A DNA stretch of 64,000 bases from Pleurodeles waltl (lineage: Eukaryota; Chordata; Amphibia; Caudata; Salamandridae), in assembly GCF_031143425.1 (NCBI RefSeq), contig NC_090437.1, positions 1,173,820,863 through 1,173,884,862 on the forward strand. The letters are read 5' to 3'. Within the stretch, counting starts at the first letter, position 1; each line of letters begins with the position of its first letter. Positions 22,367 through 34,056 of the stretch are shown piece by piece. The notes under the pieces were generated by a model. The model was not told where the DNA came from. It saw nothing but the letters and a program-made list of their open reading frames with translations, and did not search any database. A program made the translations under genes and the position numbers.

Positions 22367-23688
22367 TATTGGACCTCTGAGACCACAGCTTCAGACGCTT
22401 CTTGACTGATGACATTATGCCAGGATGAAGAGCTAGATACCGTAGGGACTGCCACTTTGCCTGTTGCTTTGCTGTGCTGGCCTGCTGCTTGCTGCTTCTG
22501 TCCTGGGAGTGAAAGGACTGGATTTTGCTTGCTACATCCTGCTTTCCAAGGTTCTCCCAGGGCTTGACCTGAGCTTGCCTCCTGTTAGAAGTCTCAGGGA
22601 CATCAAAGACTTCATCTGCCAGCACCTGGGCTTTCTTGCTGAGAGTCCTGACTTGCCAAGTGGTGCCACATCCAGTTCATGGGCCCTTGGGTGTGAGTTT
22701 TGGGGAAGCCAAGAAGAAACCAAGTGCATCGACTCCAGAGCGACTTCGGAACTGGCACCGCTGTCAAACTCCACGCTGCTGCGTGCACTAGGAGCCATTG
22801 TCTCCGCTGAGTGCAACGACCATGACTGACGCCGCAGGGCTGATGCCGCTGCAGTTCCTCCATAGTCCCAACACAGCGTGAGTCCTGAGTGCCGTGTCCC
22901 CGACGTCCAGGACAGCCGACTCCGACTCCACTGCAGCACTTGCGGCCCTATGATGTGACCGCGACACCACAAAGTCGATGCCGCATGTCCTGACCTGCTG
23001 AACTCATCCACCCCGCCGGATCGTAAGGAACCAATGCCTTGCCACCGACACTGCATCACCTCTCCTGCAACCGAAAGGAATCGATGCATCACCTCGCCTG
23101 CTTCGCAGTAAGGAACCAACGCCTCACTTCCCCGGTAGCAGTAAGCAACCGATGCCGCACTGGCTCCAGCAACACCTCACCTCCCTGACTCTGTTCAACG
23201 TCTTTGCTTCCTCATCGTTTTCCAAGGTAGTGTACCTGGGGGTCCGTGCGACTCCGTGCTGGCCCACACTCCCTTGCAAGTGGCGTCAGACTTGCAAATG
23301 GCTTTGGGAACAACTATGTCAGCAATGCCGCGATAGCCCCAGTTGGAGCTATTGTGTTTCCAAGCACTTTACTGAGATTTTAATTTTTTACATTTGTATC
23401 TTTGCTTGTGTATGTTGGATTTGTGTTGTTTGGTTATTTTATTCAGATAAATATTGGCTATTTTTCTAAACTGGTGTGAAGTACTTTTGTGGTGTTTTCA
23501 CTGTGTCACTGGGTGTGTGAGTGTACAAATACTTTACACATTGCCTCTTAGATAAGCCTGACTGCTCATGCTAAGCTACCAAACGTGTGAGCAGGTGTTA
23601 TCTTTGGTGTGCGACTCCCTGACTAGAGTGAGGGTCTCTACTTGGTCAGGGTGTAAACCACTATCAACTACAGAACCCATTTCTAACA

Positions 23689-26600
23689 CATATGAAATAG
23701 GTCCACTTGGCCGAAGAGGTGGTTTCATGCCACAATCTATGTTTATTGAAGATGTTGTAACTTAGTCAATAATATTAGTTTACTTAGAACCAACTCCAAT
23801 AAGCAAATACATTTCACCAACCACTCTTAAGTATAGAACAATTGCTTTATTTTTTAACTTCAAAAACGTTATACAGATTTATTTTAATGGTTTCAGTTAA
23901 GAATTCCCCTAAAGCTGTTTGCACCACTATCAAGGTAGTTGATCTGTGCAAAGACAGAGGTAGCCAAATCTTGAGTCAGTGTTACACATCTAAAAATGGA
24001 CATTACAAAATATATAAGTGGGGATAAATGTGATTATGGAAGGTTTGAAGAGACTATGACTAGTGCGGAATTAAACCCTGTGGAGGTCCCTAGACAGTCG
24101 AAATTTCGGGGCCTCCTCACAAATGATCTCCTAATACGTTTTTAATTTTACCAACCAACAATTTTAATAAACCAAATTTATTACACAAAACTAAACATTA
24201 CACATAGGTAGTTTGCACCAAATTGTTTTACAAACTGACAGCTGACAGAAGATGAGCTTTTAAGAGACAAACTATGTGAATCTCATGTTTATGGTTTCTG
24301 CACTTTAAGTAGCTGATGGGCACATTACATTAATACCGTTTTTTTCTATAGAGTCTTTAATGTAAAGTTTTCGTTTGTTTGAGTTGATTTTTTATTCTAT
24401 CTTTTGGAAACAAGTTAAAAAAGCTTGATTTTAATTGTCTTTCAAAATCAAATCAATATTATTTTGATCGTTGTCGCAGGGCCTCTGAAAGGAGTGGGGC
24501 CCATAGGACGGGCCTACTTTGCCTATTTAGTAATCCGGCTTTGACTAGGAATCTCGAACCAATGGATTCACAGTCCTTCAACAGATTTAACCCACTGTCT
24601 TGACCTCTAATTGGCAGTCACGAAATCAAGGCAAGTACTTTTTCAAAGTTATTCTGTGAAATCATGCCAAAAAGGAATGTGTGAACAATAAAGTGGCAAC
24701 CTGTCCCCAAGTGAACAAAACTTGGACCACCTGACACAAAATACTGTAATACACTATGAATCAATTAAAAATTGAGAATTTGGGTAAATCATTGATGTGT
24801 ACCACTAGTTACTCATACATGCCAACTTTTGAGAACTAAGAGGGGGATTCTGAAAAAAGGCGTCCCCCTGAAGTGCAGGATTTTCTAGGCGGAAGAAAGA
24901 AGGCACAAACTCATTTTTGCTTATTAAACGTATCTTCATAGTAAATCGAGGGTGTTAGCTTGTGTGTCGTGGCAATGAAAAATAATGCCAGCGCTATAAG
25001 TGAACGCTTTTGCCATTTTCATAGAACTATTAGGACACACGAGAGCGACAACACCTGCAAAAAAACGTTGTCCTATTCACGCAAATAATACATTTATCAA
25101 TCACAGTTATTTTAATAGCGCTGAAGTGGAAACAACGATAAAAAAGCGCTTAGGTGATCACGAAGCTCCAGAACAGAAAGGTCTAAACTGTTTTGTTGAA
25201 TGGCAGGTGTTCATCTATGTCGCACCCTTTCTTAAATCATATTTCAGACGCAGCATGCAAATGGTTGAGTAACTACCCACTTCCAGGGTTTGTAAAAGTA
25301 TCCTGGGATATGTAGTCTTCGAATTATAATGGGAACATGGTACCACAAATACCGGAATGCAAAGTATAAACCAGAAGCGTGAGCTAGCAATAGGGGAATT
25401 CGAGAGGTCTGCAGTAGATACTGTTAATTATGTTATTTTAACAGAAACAACGGTATCCCAGGCAGCCTTTTCTGCGAAAGCCTGAGAAATGCTGTTTTTA
25501 CACCTGAATGCCACGATAACGAAATCATGTGAGGAAACTTGGCTGCTTTTTCTGTGGAGAGACGCTGAACTCGGTGCTTCGTGCCGTGGTCCGATAAGTA
25601 AATGTCTGCGTTTCTTTATGGCATTCTTGTCACAGCGGAATTTTCACAGTCAGCGCTTTTCTGTAGACTATGAGGCGACGGAATTTCCTCTTAACTTGCT
25701 CTGTCTTTTTTTCCCTTTCTTCTTGGTTTCTACATGCAATCTCTGACCCAGATTGTCCAGGCTGCTTCCATGTTTTTCAATGTAAAGAGAGCCGACTGAT
25801 AGGGTTAACGGGGATATTTTGTTTTAGCCACGGAAGAGGAAATGCTGATGCTTCCTTTCAAATAATATTTGCTTAGTCACGTCAACAGTCCTATTGTTTA
25901 GACAGAGTGCAAATTCGCTTATATTGTGGATGTTTGATGTATAATTACCAAAGGGTGCTTTTTATAGGGAGGCAAAGGGGTGCTATGAAAAAATAATTTA
26001 CTTTTTTATACATATTACTATTCAAACACTAGCACGATGCGGTCGCTAAATGAGAAACATTGAAGGTCCAGGACTGTGGTTCGTAACTTGTATAGTATAT
26101 GATGTCCCTCCATCATAGGAAGAGATATCACACAGAGAAATATGAAAAAAAAGTATGTTCACTTATCCGAATCCACGTGTTTTTTTTTCATATATTAAAC
26201 GGTTATTGGGCATATACATTAAGCATTTTCAACCAACGTACTGCTCGGTTGGCACACGTAAAAAGGAGCGTTATGAAGTGAGAGGTTGCTTATTACTGAA
26301 GCCATGGGCATGTTTCCATTTTATCCACGTATGCAAATCGCAAATTGTCACGCCTCTGGACAGCCTCTCAGAAAGAAAGCACCTGTATATTAGTCTGGAT
26401 ATTGAAGGTTTTCCTCGCACTTCCTTCAGCTGTGCCCTACTCCTTTTCTCTGAGACTAGGGAGGCCAGGTCAGTGAGCAAGAAGGCCATGCTAAACAATT
26501 AAAGAGAAATGCAAACAAAGTAACCCGTCTTGTCACCCTATAATTCCCTGTCATGGATACTCCTCTGGAGTAGGACACTCCTCGGGTGCAGCGCGGCTCC

Positions 26601-26931
26601 CAAAACTTTCCGCTGGAATATACATTTGTTGGAACTTATGAGGCAAGGGCAACCAACCCACAATGATTTCTAATAAAAATAGGGCTTTCACGAAAATAAA
26701 TTTACGGGTCAAGGCCCATATGTACGAAAGTTCCATTTTGCATCCAAATAGCGAATACCAAGAAATCGCTATTTGTAAATGCAAAGTGTAATGTACAAAA
26801 ATTGTGATTTCCTAATAGCGATTAATACAAGGTGGAGCTATTTAGAAAATGCAAAAGCATTCGTTCCTATGGCCCATACGTACGAATAGTTTTGCATCCC
26901 CAGATTTGCGATTTCCTAATAGGAAATAACA
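23689..26931. other. Old AT-rich sequence, no gene recognised
   Basis: AT-rich, low in recognisable repeats. Open frames of 60-115 codons occur (for example 25000-25272, 25489-25746 and 26155-26502) but show no domain, signal peptide or splice context I can defend. Around 26712 and 26870 the words GGCCCATATGTACGAA and GGCCCATACGTACGAA recur in the same orientation, probably ends of small non-autonomous DNA elements. Confidence 0.45.
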
Positions 26932-27150
26932 AATTTGGAAGAGAAACATGGCTGACCTCTGAAGCAGCACCCAACATTTCCACAGCTATCCCAGCAGGAT
27001 ATAGACTTGCACACCAAGACCACCACCAACACAGACCAAGAGGAGGAATCACAATCATATATAAAGTATCCTTCAACTGCACTACAAGCATGGAAGCTGC
27101 AACCCCCTACATGGAGCAACTGCACGTCAAACTACAGGTGTCTTCAACAT
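26932..27150 (+). pseudogene. LINE endonuclease fragment (CR1/L2-like)
   Basis: An open stretch reads ETWLTSEAAPNISTAIPAGY, then GGITIIYK, and continues to about 27150. ETWL with a downstream GGG-or-GGI-x-IYK block is the pattern of CR1/L2-type LINE endonucleases. It differs from the LINE at 7366-21571. It is truncated on both sides and abuts the LTR at 27157. Confidence 0.5.
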
Positions 27151-27156
27151 ACACCC

Positions 27157-29440
27157 TGTTAGAAATGGGGTCTCAAGTTCGCAGTCGGTTTACACCCTGT
27201 CCAAGTAGGGACCCTCACTCTAGTCAGTAAGGAAGATACCCAGCTCAGATAACCCCTGCTCAGCCCCTTGGTAGCATGGCACAAGCAGTCAGGCTTATCT
27301 CAGAAGCAATGTGTAAAGCATTTTGCACATAACACACAATAATACAGTGAAAACACTACAAAAGGACACCACACCAGTTTTAGAAAAATAGCCAATATTA
27401 TCTGTGTAAAACAAGACCAAATGAGAAAAATCCAACATACGGTAATAAAGATATGAATTTTGCAAGAATTACTTAAGAATACAGTTCCTTGAAGGCGATA
27501 GCTCTGCCTGGGGCTATCACGACGTCGTGAACAATAAATCCAACAGATCAGGCTGACTGGACGTTCGTGGGCCGGCTACTGTGTCGGTAAGGCCCGCAAA
27601 CTGTACTCTGGAAATGTAGGACGTTGTGATCCTCGCAATGAGATCCAGAGAGTGGCGTTGTTGGCGTCTGCAGGCATTGGCGGGCATCGGTTCTGGAGGT
27701 CGATGCAGGGGTCGTGAGGCCCTTGAAGTCACACATGTTGCAGATCAAACTCTGGGCTGATGACAAAGTCAGGAGCACTGGCGTTGATGGCGTCGGGACT
27801 GTGGTGCGAAGCTGAGCAATGCAACGTGAGGTGAACAAGGTCACGGTGTACCCAGAGGCTCAGCGACGGTGTCCTGCGGCGTAGGTGAGAGCAGGGCTGA
27901 GGTGTGAAGTGGGGCGGTGCGATGTACAGTGTCTCCAGGTCACGTGCAGGCAGCGTCGTCATTGTTGCCGTGCGTCACCCACGGGTCGCGGTGCAGACAG
28001 GGGTGTCTTTTGATGATGCTATAGTTGATGGGCTTGGCCGACCGAGGCTGTGGTGCGGGAAAGTCTTTTGTGTGCCTCACAAGCAGTGTCCTAATGCCAC
28101 GGTGCAGTCAGCGGCGGCGGTGTCAGCGTAGGGCATCATCGCGGGGTGAGCAAGGCGATGGAGAGTGCAGGGCCCACATGTCACGCGGCTCAGTGACGGC
28201 GTCAGGTGGCATCATTGGTGGGACCCGGGTTGTGGTGCGGAGTGGGGCACAGCTCCATGCGGTGATGTCAGGTCAAGGTTCAGGCAGTGGCGTTGTTGAC
28301 GGCATTGTGGTGGTTTTTCTTCTGTTTCAGCACAAAGCACACATTTCCCAGTGCTGTAGACAGATGAAGCTGAAGTCTTTGATATCCCTGAGACTTCCAA
28401 CAGGAGGCAAGCTGTACTTCAAGCCCTTGGAGAAACTTAAAAAGCAAGATACACAGTCTTTGTCCTCTTTAAGGCAGAAGCTGAAACTGCAGGCCAACCC
28501 AGCAAAGCACACACAGCAAAGGGAAGTACTCCTCCTCCAGCTCTTCTCCTTGGCAGAGGTTACTCTTGATCAAAAAGTGTTCTAAAAGTCTGGGTTTTCA
28601 GGTCCACTACTTATACCAGCTCTGGCCTTTGAAGTAGGTTAACTTCAAAGGAAAGTCTCTGTTGTTTACAAACAAAATTCTGCCTTGCCTGGGCCTGGCT
28701 CCAGACACACTCCAGGGGGCCGTAGACTGAATTTTGTGAGGACAGGCACAGCTCTTTCAGGTGAAGGTGTCAGCTCTTCTTTCCCCACTTTAGCTGAGGA
28801 AGACTCATCAGGATATGCAGGCTACACCACAGCTTCCTTTGTGTCACTGTCTAGAGGAAATTCGCAAACAGCCCAACTGTCAGTCTGACCCAGACGTGGA
28901 TTCCACAGACAGGCAGAGGCACAGAATGCTTAGGCAAGAAAATGCCCACTTTCTAAAAGTGGCATTTTCAGACAGAAAATAACAAAAGATGTATTTTTAA
29001 ATTTGTGAGTTCAGAGACCCCAAACTCCACATCTAGATCTGCTCCCAATGAGAAATTACATTCAAGAGGAATTTAGATGCAATCCCCATGTTAACCCTTG
29101 GGAGAGAAAGGCCTTGCAATAGAGAAAAACGAATTTGGCAGTATTTGGCAGTATTTCACTATGAGGACATGTAAAACACACCAGCACATGTCCTACCTTT
29201 TAAATACACTGCACCCTGCCCATGGAGCTACCTAGGGCCTAATGTAGGGGTGCCTTACATGTACCAAAAGGGAAGGTTTCGGCCTGGCAAGTGAGTACAC
29301 TTGCCAGGTCGAATTGGCAGTGCAGGGCTGCACACACAGGCACTTCAGTGGCAGGCCTGAAACATGGTTACAGGGCTACTCATGTGAGTGGCACAATCAG
29401 TGCTGCAGGCCCACTAGTAGCATTTGATTTACAGGCCCTG
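27157..29440 (-). mobile_element. Family A LTR, minus strand, lacking its first ~200 bp
   Basis: The plus strand begins TGTTAGAAATGGGG at 27157, the complement of the LTR's CCCATTTCTAACA end, and follows the family A sequence backwards to about 29440. There it breaks before reaching TGTTGGAC and meets an inverted fragment. 28627-28650 with TTATAC at 28611-28616 is the palindrome/TATA pair on the minus strand. 27490-28320 is a CpG-rich run of imperfect GTCG repeats. Open frames within are not genes. Confidence 0.65.
28611..28650 (-). promoter_or_regulatory. LTR palindrome plus TATA, third copy
   Basis: 28627-28650 is a near-palindrome with intact CTTTGAAGT and ACTTCAAAG ends; GTATAAG lies downstream on the minus strand at 28611-28617. 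Confidence 0.45.
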
Positions 29441-29793
29441 TGTGCTGGACTCTGTTTTTGCTGTTTTTGGTACTCTGTGCACTTTACCACTGCTATCCAG
29501 TGCTAAAGTGCAAGTGCTCCTTTGTAAAATATATGTGTAATTGACTTTCCATGATTGGCATATTTGATTTACTAGTAAGTCCCTAGTACAGTGCACTATA
29601 TGTCCCAGGGCCTGTAAATCAAATGCTATTAGTAGGCCTGCAGCACTAGTTGTGCGACCCACCTGAGTAGCCCTGTAAACCCAGGCCTCCCACTGCAGTG
29701 TCTATGTGTGCAGTTTTAAACTGCCAATTCGACTTGGCAAGTGTACCCACTTGCCAGACCTAAACCTTCCCTTTTTATACATGTAAGGCACCG
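29441..29793 (+). mobile_element. Family A LTR fragment in the opposite orientation
   Basis: From about 29450 the sequence follows the first part of the family A LTR on the plus strand and stops after ATGTAAGGCACC at 29793. It abuts the minus-strand copy, so 29249-29440 and 29606-29793 form an inverted repeat with a 165-bp spacer. Confidence 0.6.
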
Positions 29794-29811
29794 CTACGTT
29801 CCCAACAGTTG

Positions 29812-31795
29812 GGAAAGACAAGAGGCAATAACACTTGTTCTTCTATTCTATGTTCCACCAAGTCTTCCAATAAAAATGGTACTTCACTTGTGTAGGTAGG
29901 ACTAGTGCCTGTGACAGGAAACGCAACATGGACACATCACATTTTTACATTGAAATCTGACATGTTTGGTCTCTAGCTCAGCCAGCACCTAGGGAAACCT
30001 ACCAAACCTGTGCATTTTTTAAAACTAGACACCTGGGGAATCGAGGATAGGTGACTTGTGGGGCTCTCACCAGGTTCTGTTACCCAAAATTGTTTGCAAA
30101 CCTCAACATTTGGCCAAGAAGACACTTTTTTTCCTCACATTTCGGTGACAGAAAGTTCTTGAATCTGAGAGGGGCCACACATTTCCTTCCACCCAGCATT
30201 CCTCCAAGTCTCCCAATAGAAATGGTATCTCACTTGTGTGGGTAGGCCTAGTGCCCGCGACAGGAAATGCCCTAAAACACAACGTGGACACTTCACATTT
30301 TCCCAAAGAAAACAGAGCTGTTTTTTTGCAAAGTGCCTAGCTGTGGATTTCGGCCTCTAGTTCAGCTGACACATAAGGAAACCTACCAAACATGTGCATT
30401 TTTGAAAACTAGACACCTAGGGAAATCCAAGAAGGGGTGACTTGTGGGGCTCTCACAGGGTTCTGTTACCCAGAATCCTTTGAAAACCTCAAAATGTGGC
30501 CAAAAAACACTTTTTCTTCACATTTCGGTGACAGAAAGTTCTGGAATCTGAGAGGAGCCACAAATTTCCTTCCACTCAGCATTCCCCGAAGTTTCCTGAT
30601 AAAATTGGTACCTCACTTGTGTGGGTAGGCCTAGTGCCCGGGACAGGAAATGCCCAAGACCACAACATGGATACATCACATTTTCCCACAGAAAACAGAG
30701 CTGTTTTTTGCAAAGTGCCTAGCTGTGGATTTTGACCTCTAGCTCAGCCAGCACCTAGGGAAACCTACCAATCCTGTGCATTTTTGAAAACTAGACACCT
30801 AGGGGAATACAAGATGGTATGACTTGTGGGGATCTCACCAGGTTCTGTTACCCAGAATCCTCTGCAAACCTCAAAACTTGGCAAAAAAAACACTTTTTCC
30901 TCACATTTCGGTGACAGAAAGCTCTGGAGTCTGAGAGGAGCCACAAATTTCCTTCTACCCAGTGTTTCCCCAAGTCAGCCGATAAAAATGGTACCTCACT
31001 TGTGTGGGTAGACCTAGTGCCTGGGACAGGATATGCCCCAACAAACAACGTGGACACATCACATTTTCCCAAAGAAAACAGAGCTGTTTTTTGCAAAGTG
31101 CTTAGCTGTAGATTTTGGCCTCTAGCTCAGCTGGCACCTAGGGAAACCAACCAAACCAGTGCATTTTTGAAAAGTAGACACCCAGGGGAATGTAATATGG
31201 GGAGACTTGTGGGGCTCTCACCAGGTTCTGTTACCCAGAATCCTTTGCAATCCTCAAAATCTGGCAAAAAAACACATTTCCTTACATTTTGGTGATAGAA
31301 AGTTCTGGAATATAAGAGGAGCCACACATTTCCTTCCACCCAGCATTCCCCCAAGTCTCCCAATAAAAATGGTATGTCACTTGTGTGGGTAGGCCTAGTG
31401 CCCGTGAAAGGAAATGCCCCAAAACACCATGTGGACACATCAAAATTATCAAATACAAAACACTACTTGTTTTCGCGGGGGCACCTGCATTTTTGGTCCT
31501 GGGCTCAGCAGCCCTACAGGGAAACCTACCAAACCCAAACATTTCTGAAAACTAGACACCCAAGGGAGTCCAGGGAGGTGTGACTTGCGTGGATCCCCCA
31601 GTGTTTTCTTACCCAGAATCCTCAGCAAACCGCACAATTTGCCAAAAAAATCACATTTATACCATATGTTTGTGTGGAATCACCACACTGGGACACATTT
31701 CCTACCACCCAACATTCCCCTCAGTCTCCTGGTTAAAATGATACCTCACTTGTGTAGATGGGCCAAGTGCCTGTGACAGGGAAGAGCCAAAAACA
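29812..31795 (+). repeat. ~383-bp satellite, six units
   Basis: The anchor CACTTGTGTGGGTAGG and variants starts at 29885, 30231, 30614, 30997, 31378 and 31747, spaced 346, 383, 383, 381 and 369 bp. Units share GGTTCTGTTACCCAGAATCC and CACATTTCGGTGACAGAAAG blocks. A 60-63 codon open frame recurs in several units and is a by-product of the repeat. The outer units are the most diverged. Confidence 0.9.
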
Positions 31796-32500
31796 TATTG
31801 AAATTGAGGGGGAACCAAAGCGGGTCCAAAAGGGCAGTTTGAAAAAAACCTTTTTAGGCTAACAAGGGGGGCAGAATTCTTATTGGTATAGATGTGACAA
31901 TGCTGGGTGGTAGGAATTTTGAGGATTCTTGCAGATTCTGGAAGGTTCCATCACAAAAATGTGGGAAAATGTGTGATTTCCAGCAAAGTTTGAGGTTTGC
32001 AGGGCATTGTGGGTAGGAAAATGGTGTGGGGTTCATGTGAAGCACACCACCCTGGACTCACCCAGATGTTTAGTTTTCAGATGTGTCTAGAGCTTGTGGA
32101 TTTTTCTTCATGCAGCGTCCCGAAGTCCAAAAGAGCAGCCCTCACCATTCCAAGTGGGACGATTTTGAGAGTTAGACAACCTCTCATGGCCCAAATGTAA
32201 AACCAATACCCAAAATAATCAAATGTCCTCTTGCTTGCCTTGGAATAAGATGTTTTATTGTGTGGGGGAGAGCTGAAAGACTGTTACCCCCTTCAGTTGG
32301 GGTGTGGAACATCCATGCCCATACTGGTTGGTAGCCACCACCCCACAATTCTTTTTTTTTTTAATTCCCTGGCATCTAGTAGGCTTTCTCCCTCCCACCC
32401 CCTGGGAGTGGCTTGGGGATAATTTCCCCATCTGCTCACCGGTGAGCAGGACAACTTCGGCCCCATTTTTTTGGGGTGCGGGTATGGCCATACCTCCACC
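31796..32500. other. Unique spacer between the two arrays
   Basis: Internal sequence of the TTAA element with no tandem structure and no gene. GGTGTGGTAGCC-type and short homopolymer tracts appear near 32350. Confidence 0.45.
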
Positions 32501-33655
32501 CTCTTTTAAAAAAATAATAATAATCTTCCCTGGTCTCTGGTGGGCTGTCAGCCTTCCAGAAATAGGCCGATCTGCGCCAAGGGGTGCAGAAATGGCCTAA
32601 AATAAATTTGCCCCCAAGAGGAATGACCCTTGCCTAAGGGGCTGCTGCTCCCCTTGCGTGAAATTGACTAAAAAAAAAAAAAAAAAATCCATGGTGTCTA
32701 GTGGTTTCTGCCACCCTTGGGGGCAGATTGGCCTAATAAAAATAGGCCGATGTGCCCCCAAGGGGCCTAAAATAGTCCACCATGGGAGTGACCCTTGCCC
32801 AAGGGGTCGCTCCCCATGTCTAAAAAATAAAATAAAAAAAAAATGATCCCTGGTTCCTAGAGGTTTCTGCCCACTGGGGGCAGATCAGCCTAATTACAAC
32901 AGGCTGATCTGCCCCCAGTGGGGGCAGAAATGGCCTAAAACAAATTTGCCCCCCCAAAGGGGAGCAACCCTTGCCTAAGGGGTCGCTCCCCTTGCATGAA
33001 ATTGGCACAAAAACAAATCCCTGGTACCTAGTGGTTTCTGCCCCCCTCGGGGCAGATTGGCCTAATAAAAATAGACCGATCTGCCCCCAAGGGGGGCAGA
33101 AATGGTCTAAAATAAATTTGCCCCCAGGGGAATGATCCTTATCTAAGGAGTCGCTCCCCTTGCGTGAAATTGATGCAAAAAAAAAAAAATCCCTGGTGTC
33201 TAATGGTTTGACCTAATACAAATAGGCTGCTCTGCCCCCAAGGGGGGTAGAAATTGCCTAAAATAAAATTGTCCACCAGGGAAGCAACACATACCTACGG
33301 GGTCGCTCCCCACATCTAAAAAAAAAAAATAAAAAAAAAAATAAGGATTCTTGGTGCCTACAGGGTTCTGCGCCCCCCCCCCCCCTCCCGGGGGCATATC
33401 ATCCGAATTACAATAGGCAGAAATGGCCTAAAACAAATGTACCACTCCACCCTGGGGTGCGACCCTTGCCTAAGGGTTAGCACCCCTTGTGTGAAATTGA
33501 CAAAAAAAATCCCTGGTGTCTAGTGGTTTCTGCCCCCCTTAGGGGCAGAAATGGCCTTCAAATAATTTGTCCCCCCTGGGGAGCGACCCTTGCCCAAGGG
33601 CAGCTCTCCTTATAGGTAAATAAAAAAACAAACAAATTCCCTGTTGTCTAGTGGG
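32500..33655 (+). repeat. ~165-bp tandem array, about seven units, two hairpins per unit
   Basis: The unit start (CCCTGGTGTCTAGTGGTTTCTG) recurs near 32530, 32701, 32861, 33031, 33201, 33361, 33523 and 33650. Typical units hold one inverted repeat (GGGGCAGATTGGCCTAAT paired with TAGGCCGATCTGCCCC) and a second (GGGAGCGACCC paired with GGGTCGCTCCC). An A-rich tract separates units, reaching 16-17 A at about 32670-32687. Confidence 0.85.
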
Positions 33656-33699
33656 CATTTCTGCTGCCTGACCGCTTCAAGATTGGGCAGCAGAACTTC

Positions 33700-34041
33700 T
33701 GAGAGAGACATCAAAGGAAAGGAAAAGCCTTTCCTTTCCTTTGATGCCTCTCTCGCTCCCTCCACGTGATCAGAAGAGAAATGCTTTTGCATTTCTCTTC
33801 CGATCTGGGGGCAGCCTCTGATGAGGTCAGCGTTTGAACGCGCGCTGTCGTCATCAGATGCGACGGGTGGTTGGGGAGAAACAATTCCCCTTCCATCCCT
33901 GCCCAGGGGAGGTGGGTGCAAGGCCCTCTGGGGAGCGCTAGCACTTCCCCAAGAGCCGGTAGCAGGACGAGGTGGTTACGTCGCTTGCGCCTGAGCGTCA
34001 CTGCAGCAGACGTAACCACCTCGTCCTGGGCACCTGAAGGG
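33700..34041. repeat. Terminal palindrome cluster of the TTAA element
   Basis: Three stem-loops in a row: 33703-33755 (GAGAGAGACATCAAAGG side against CCTTTGATGCCTCTCTC), about 33769-33806 (GATCAGAAGAGAAATGC against GCATTTCTCTTCCGATC), and 33964-33982 with 34009-34027, a perfect 19-bp stem. The last lies 14 bp from the element end. Confidence 0.8.
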
Positions 34042-34056
34042 TTAACCCATTCACAG

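Larger units (their letters stand above)
7113..23688 (+). mobile_element. Family A LTR split by a LINE (parts 7113-7365 and 21572-23688)
   Basis: The first 253 bp of a family A LTR (TGTTGG at 7113) stop at 7365. The rest resumes at 21572 and ends TTTCTAACA at 23688. AAATCAAATG (7356-7365) and AAATCTAATG (21572-21581) flank the interruption and match at 9 of 10 positions, as a LINE target-site duplication would. Flanks of the whole LTR are CACAT (7108-7112) and CATAT (23689-23693), four of five, compatible with a solo LTR. Without the insertion the LTR is about 2.37 kb. The palindrome/TATA pair is at 22326-22366. Confidence 0.7.
29812..34041 (+). mobile_element. Large non-autonomous TTAA element (piggyBac-like?), left end missing, with two tandem arrays
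   Basis: Contains a ~383-bp satellite (29812-31795), a unique segment (31796-32500), a ~165-bp array (32500-33655) and a palindrome-rich end (33700-34041) closing CTGAAGGG next to TTAA at 34042-34045. The left part of a second copy at 61864 starts CCCCTTCGCTGCC after TTAA. The reverse complement of this right end, CCCTTCAGGTGCC, is similar, giving imperfect terminal repeats. TTAA targets with CCC-type ends fit piggyBac; Kolobok also uses TTAA. No transposase is encoded. Confidence 0.55.

Noticed and set aside
29812..33655. CRISPR-like arrays
   Set aside because: Units are 165-383 bp with no short direct repeat/unique spacer alternation, and the context is eukaryotic.
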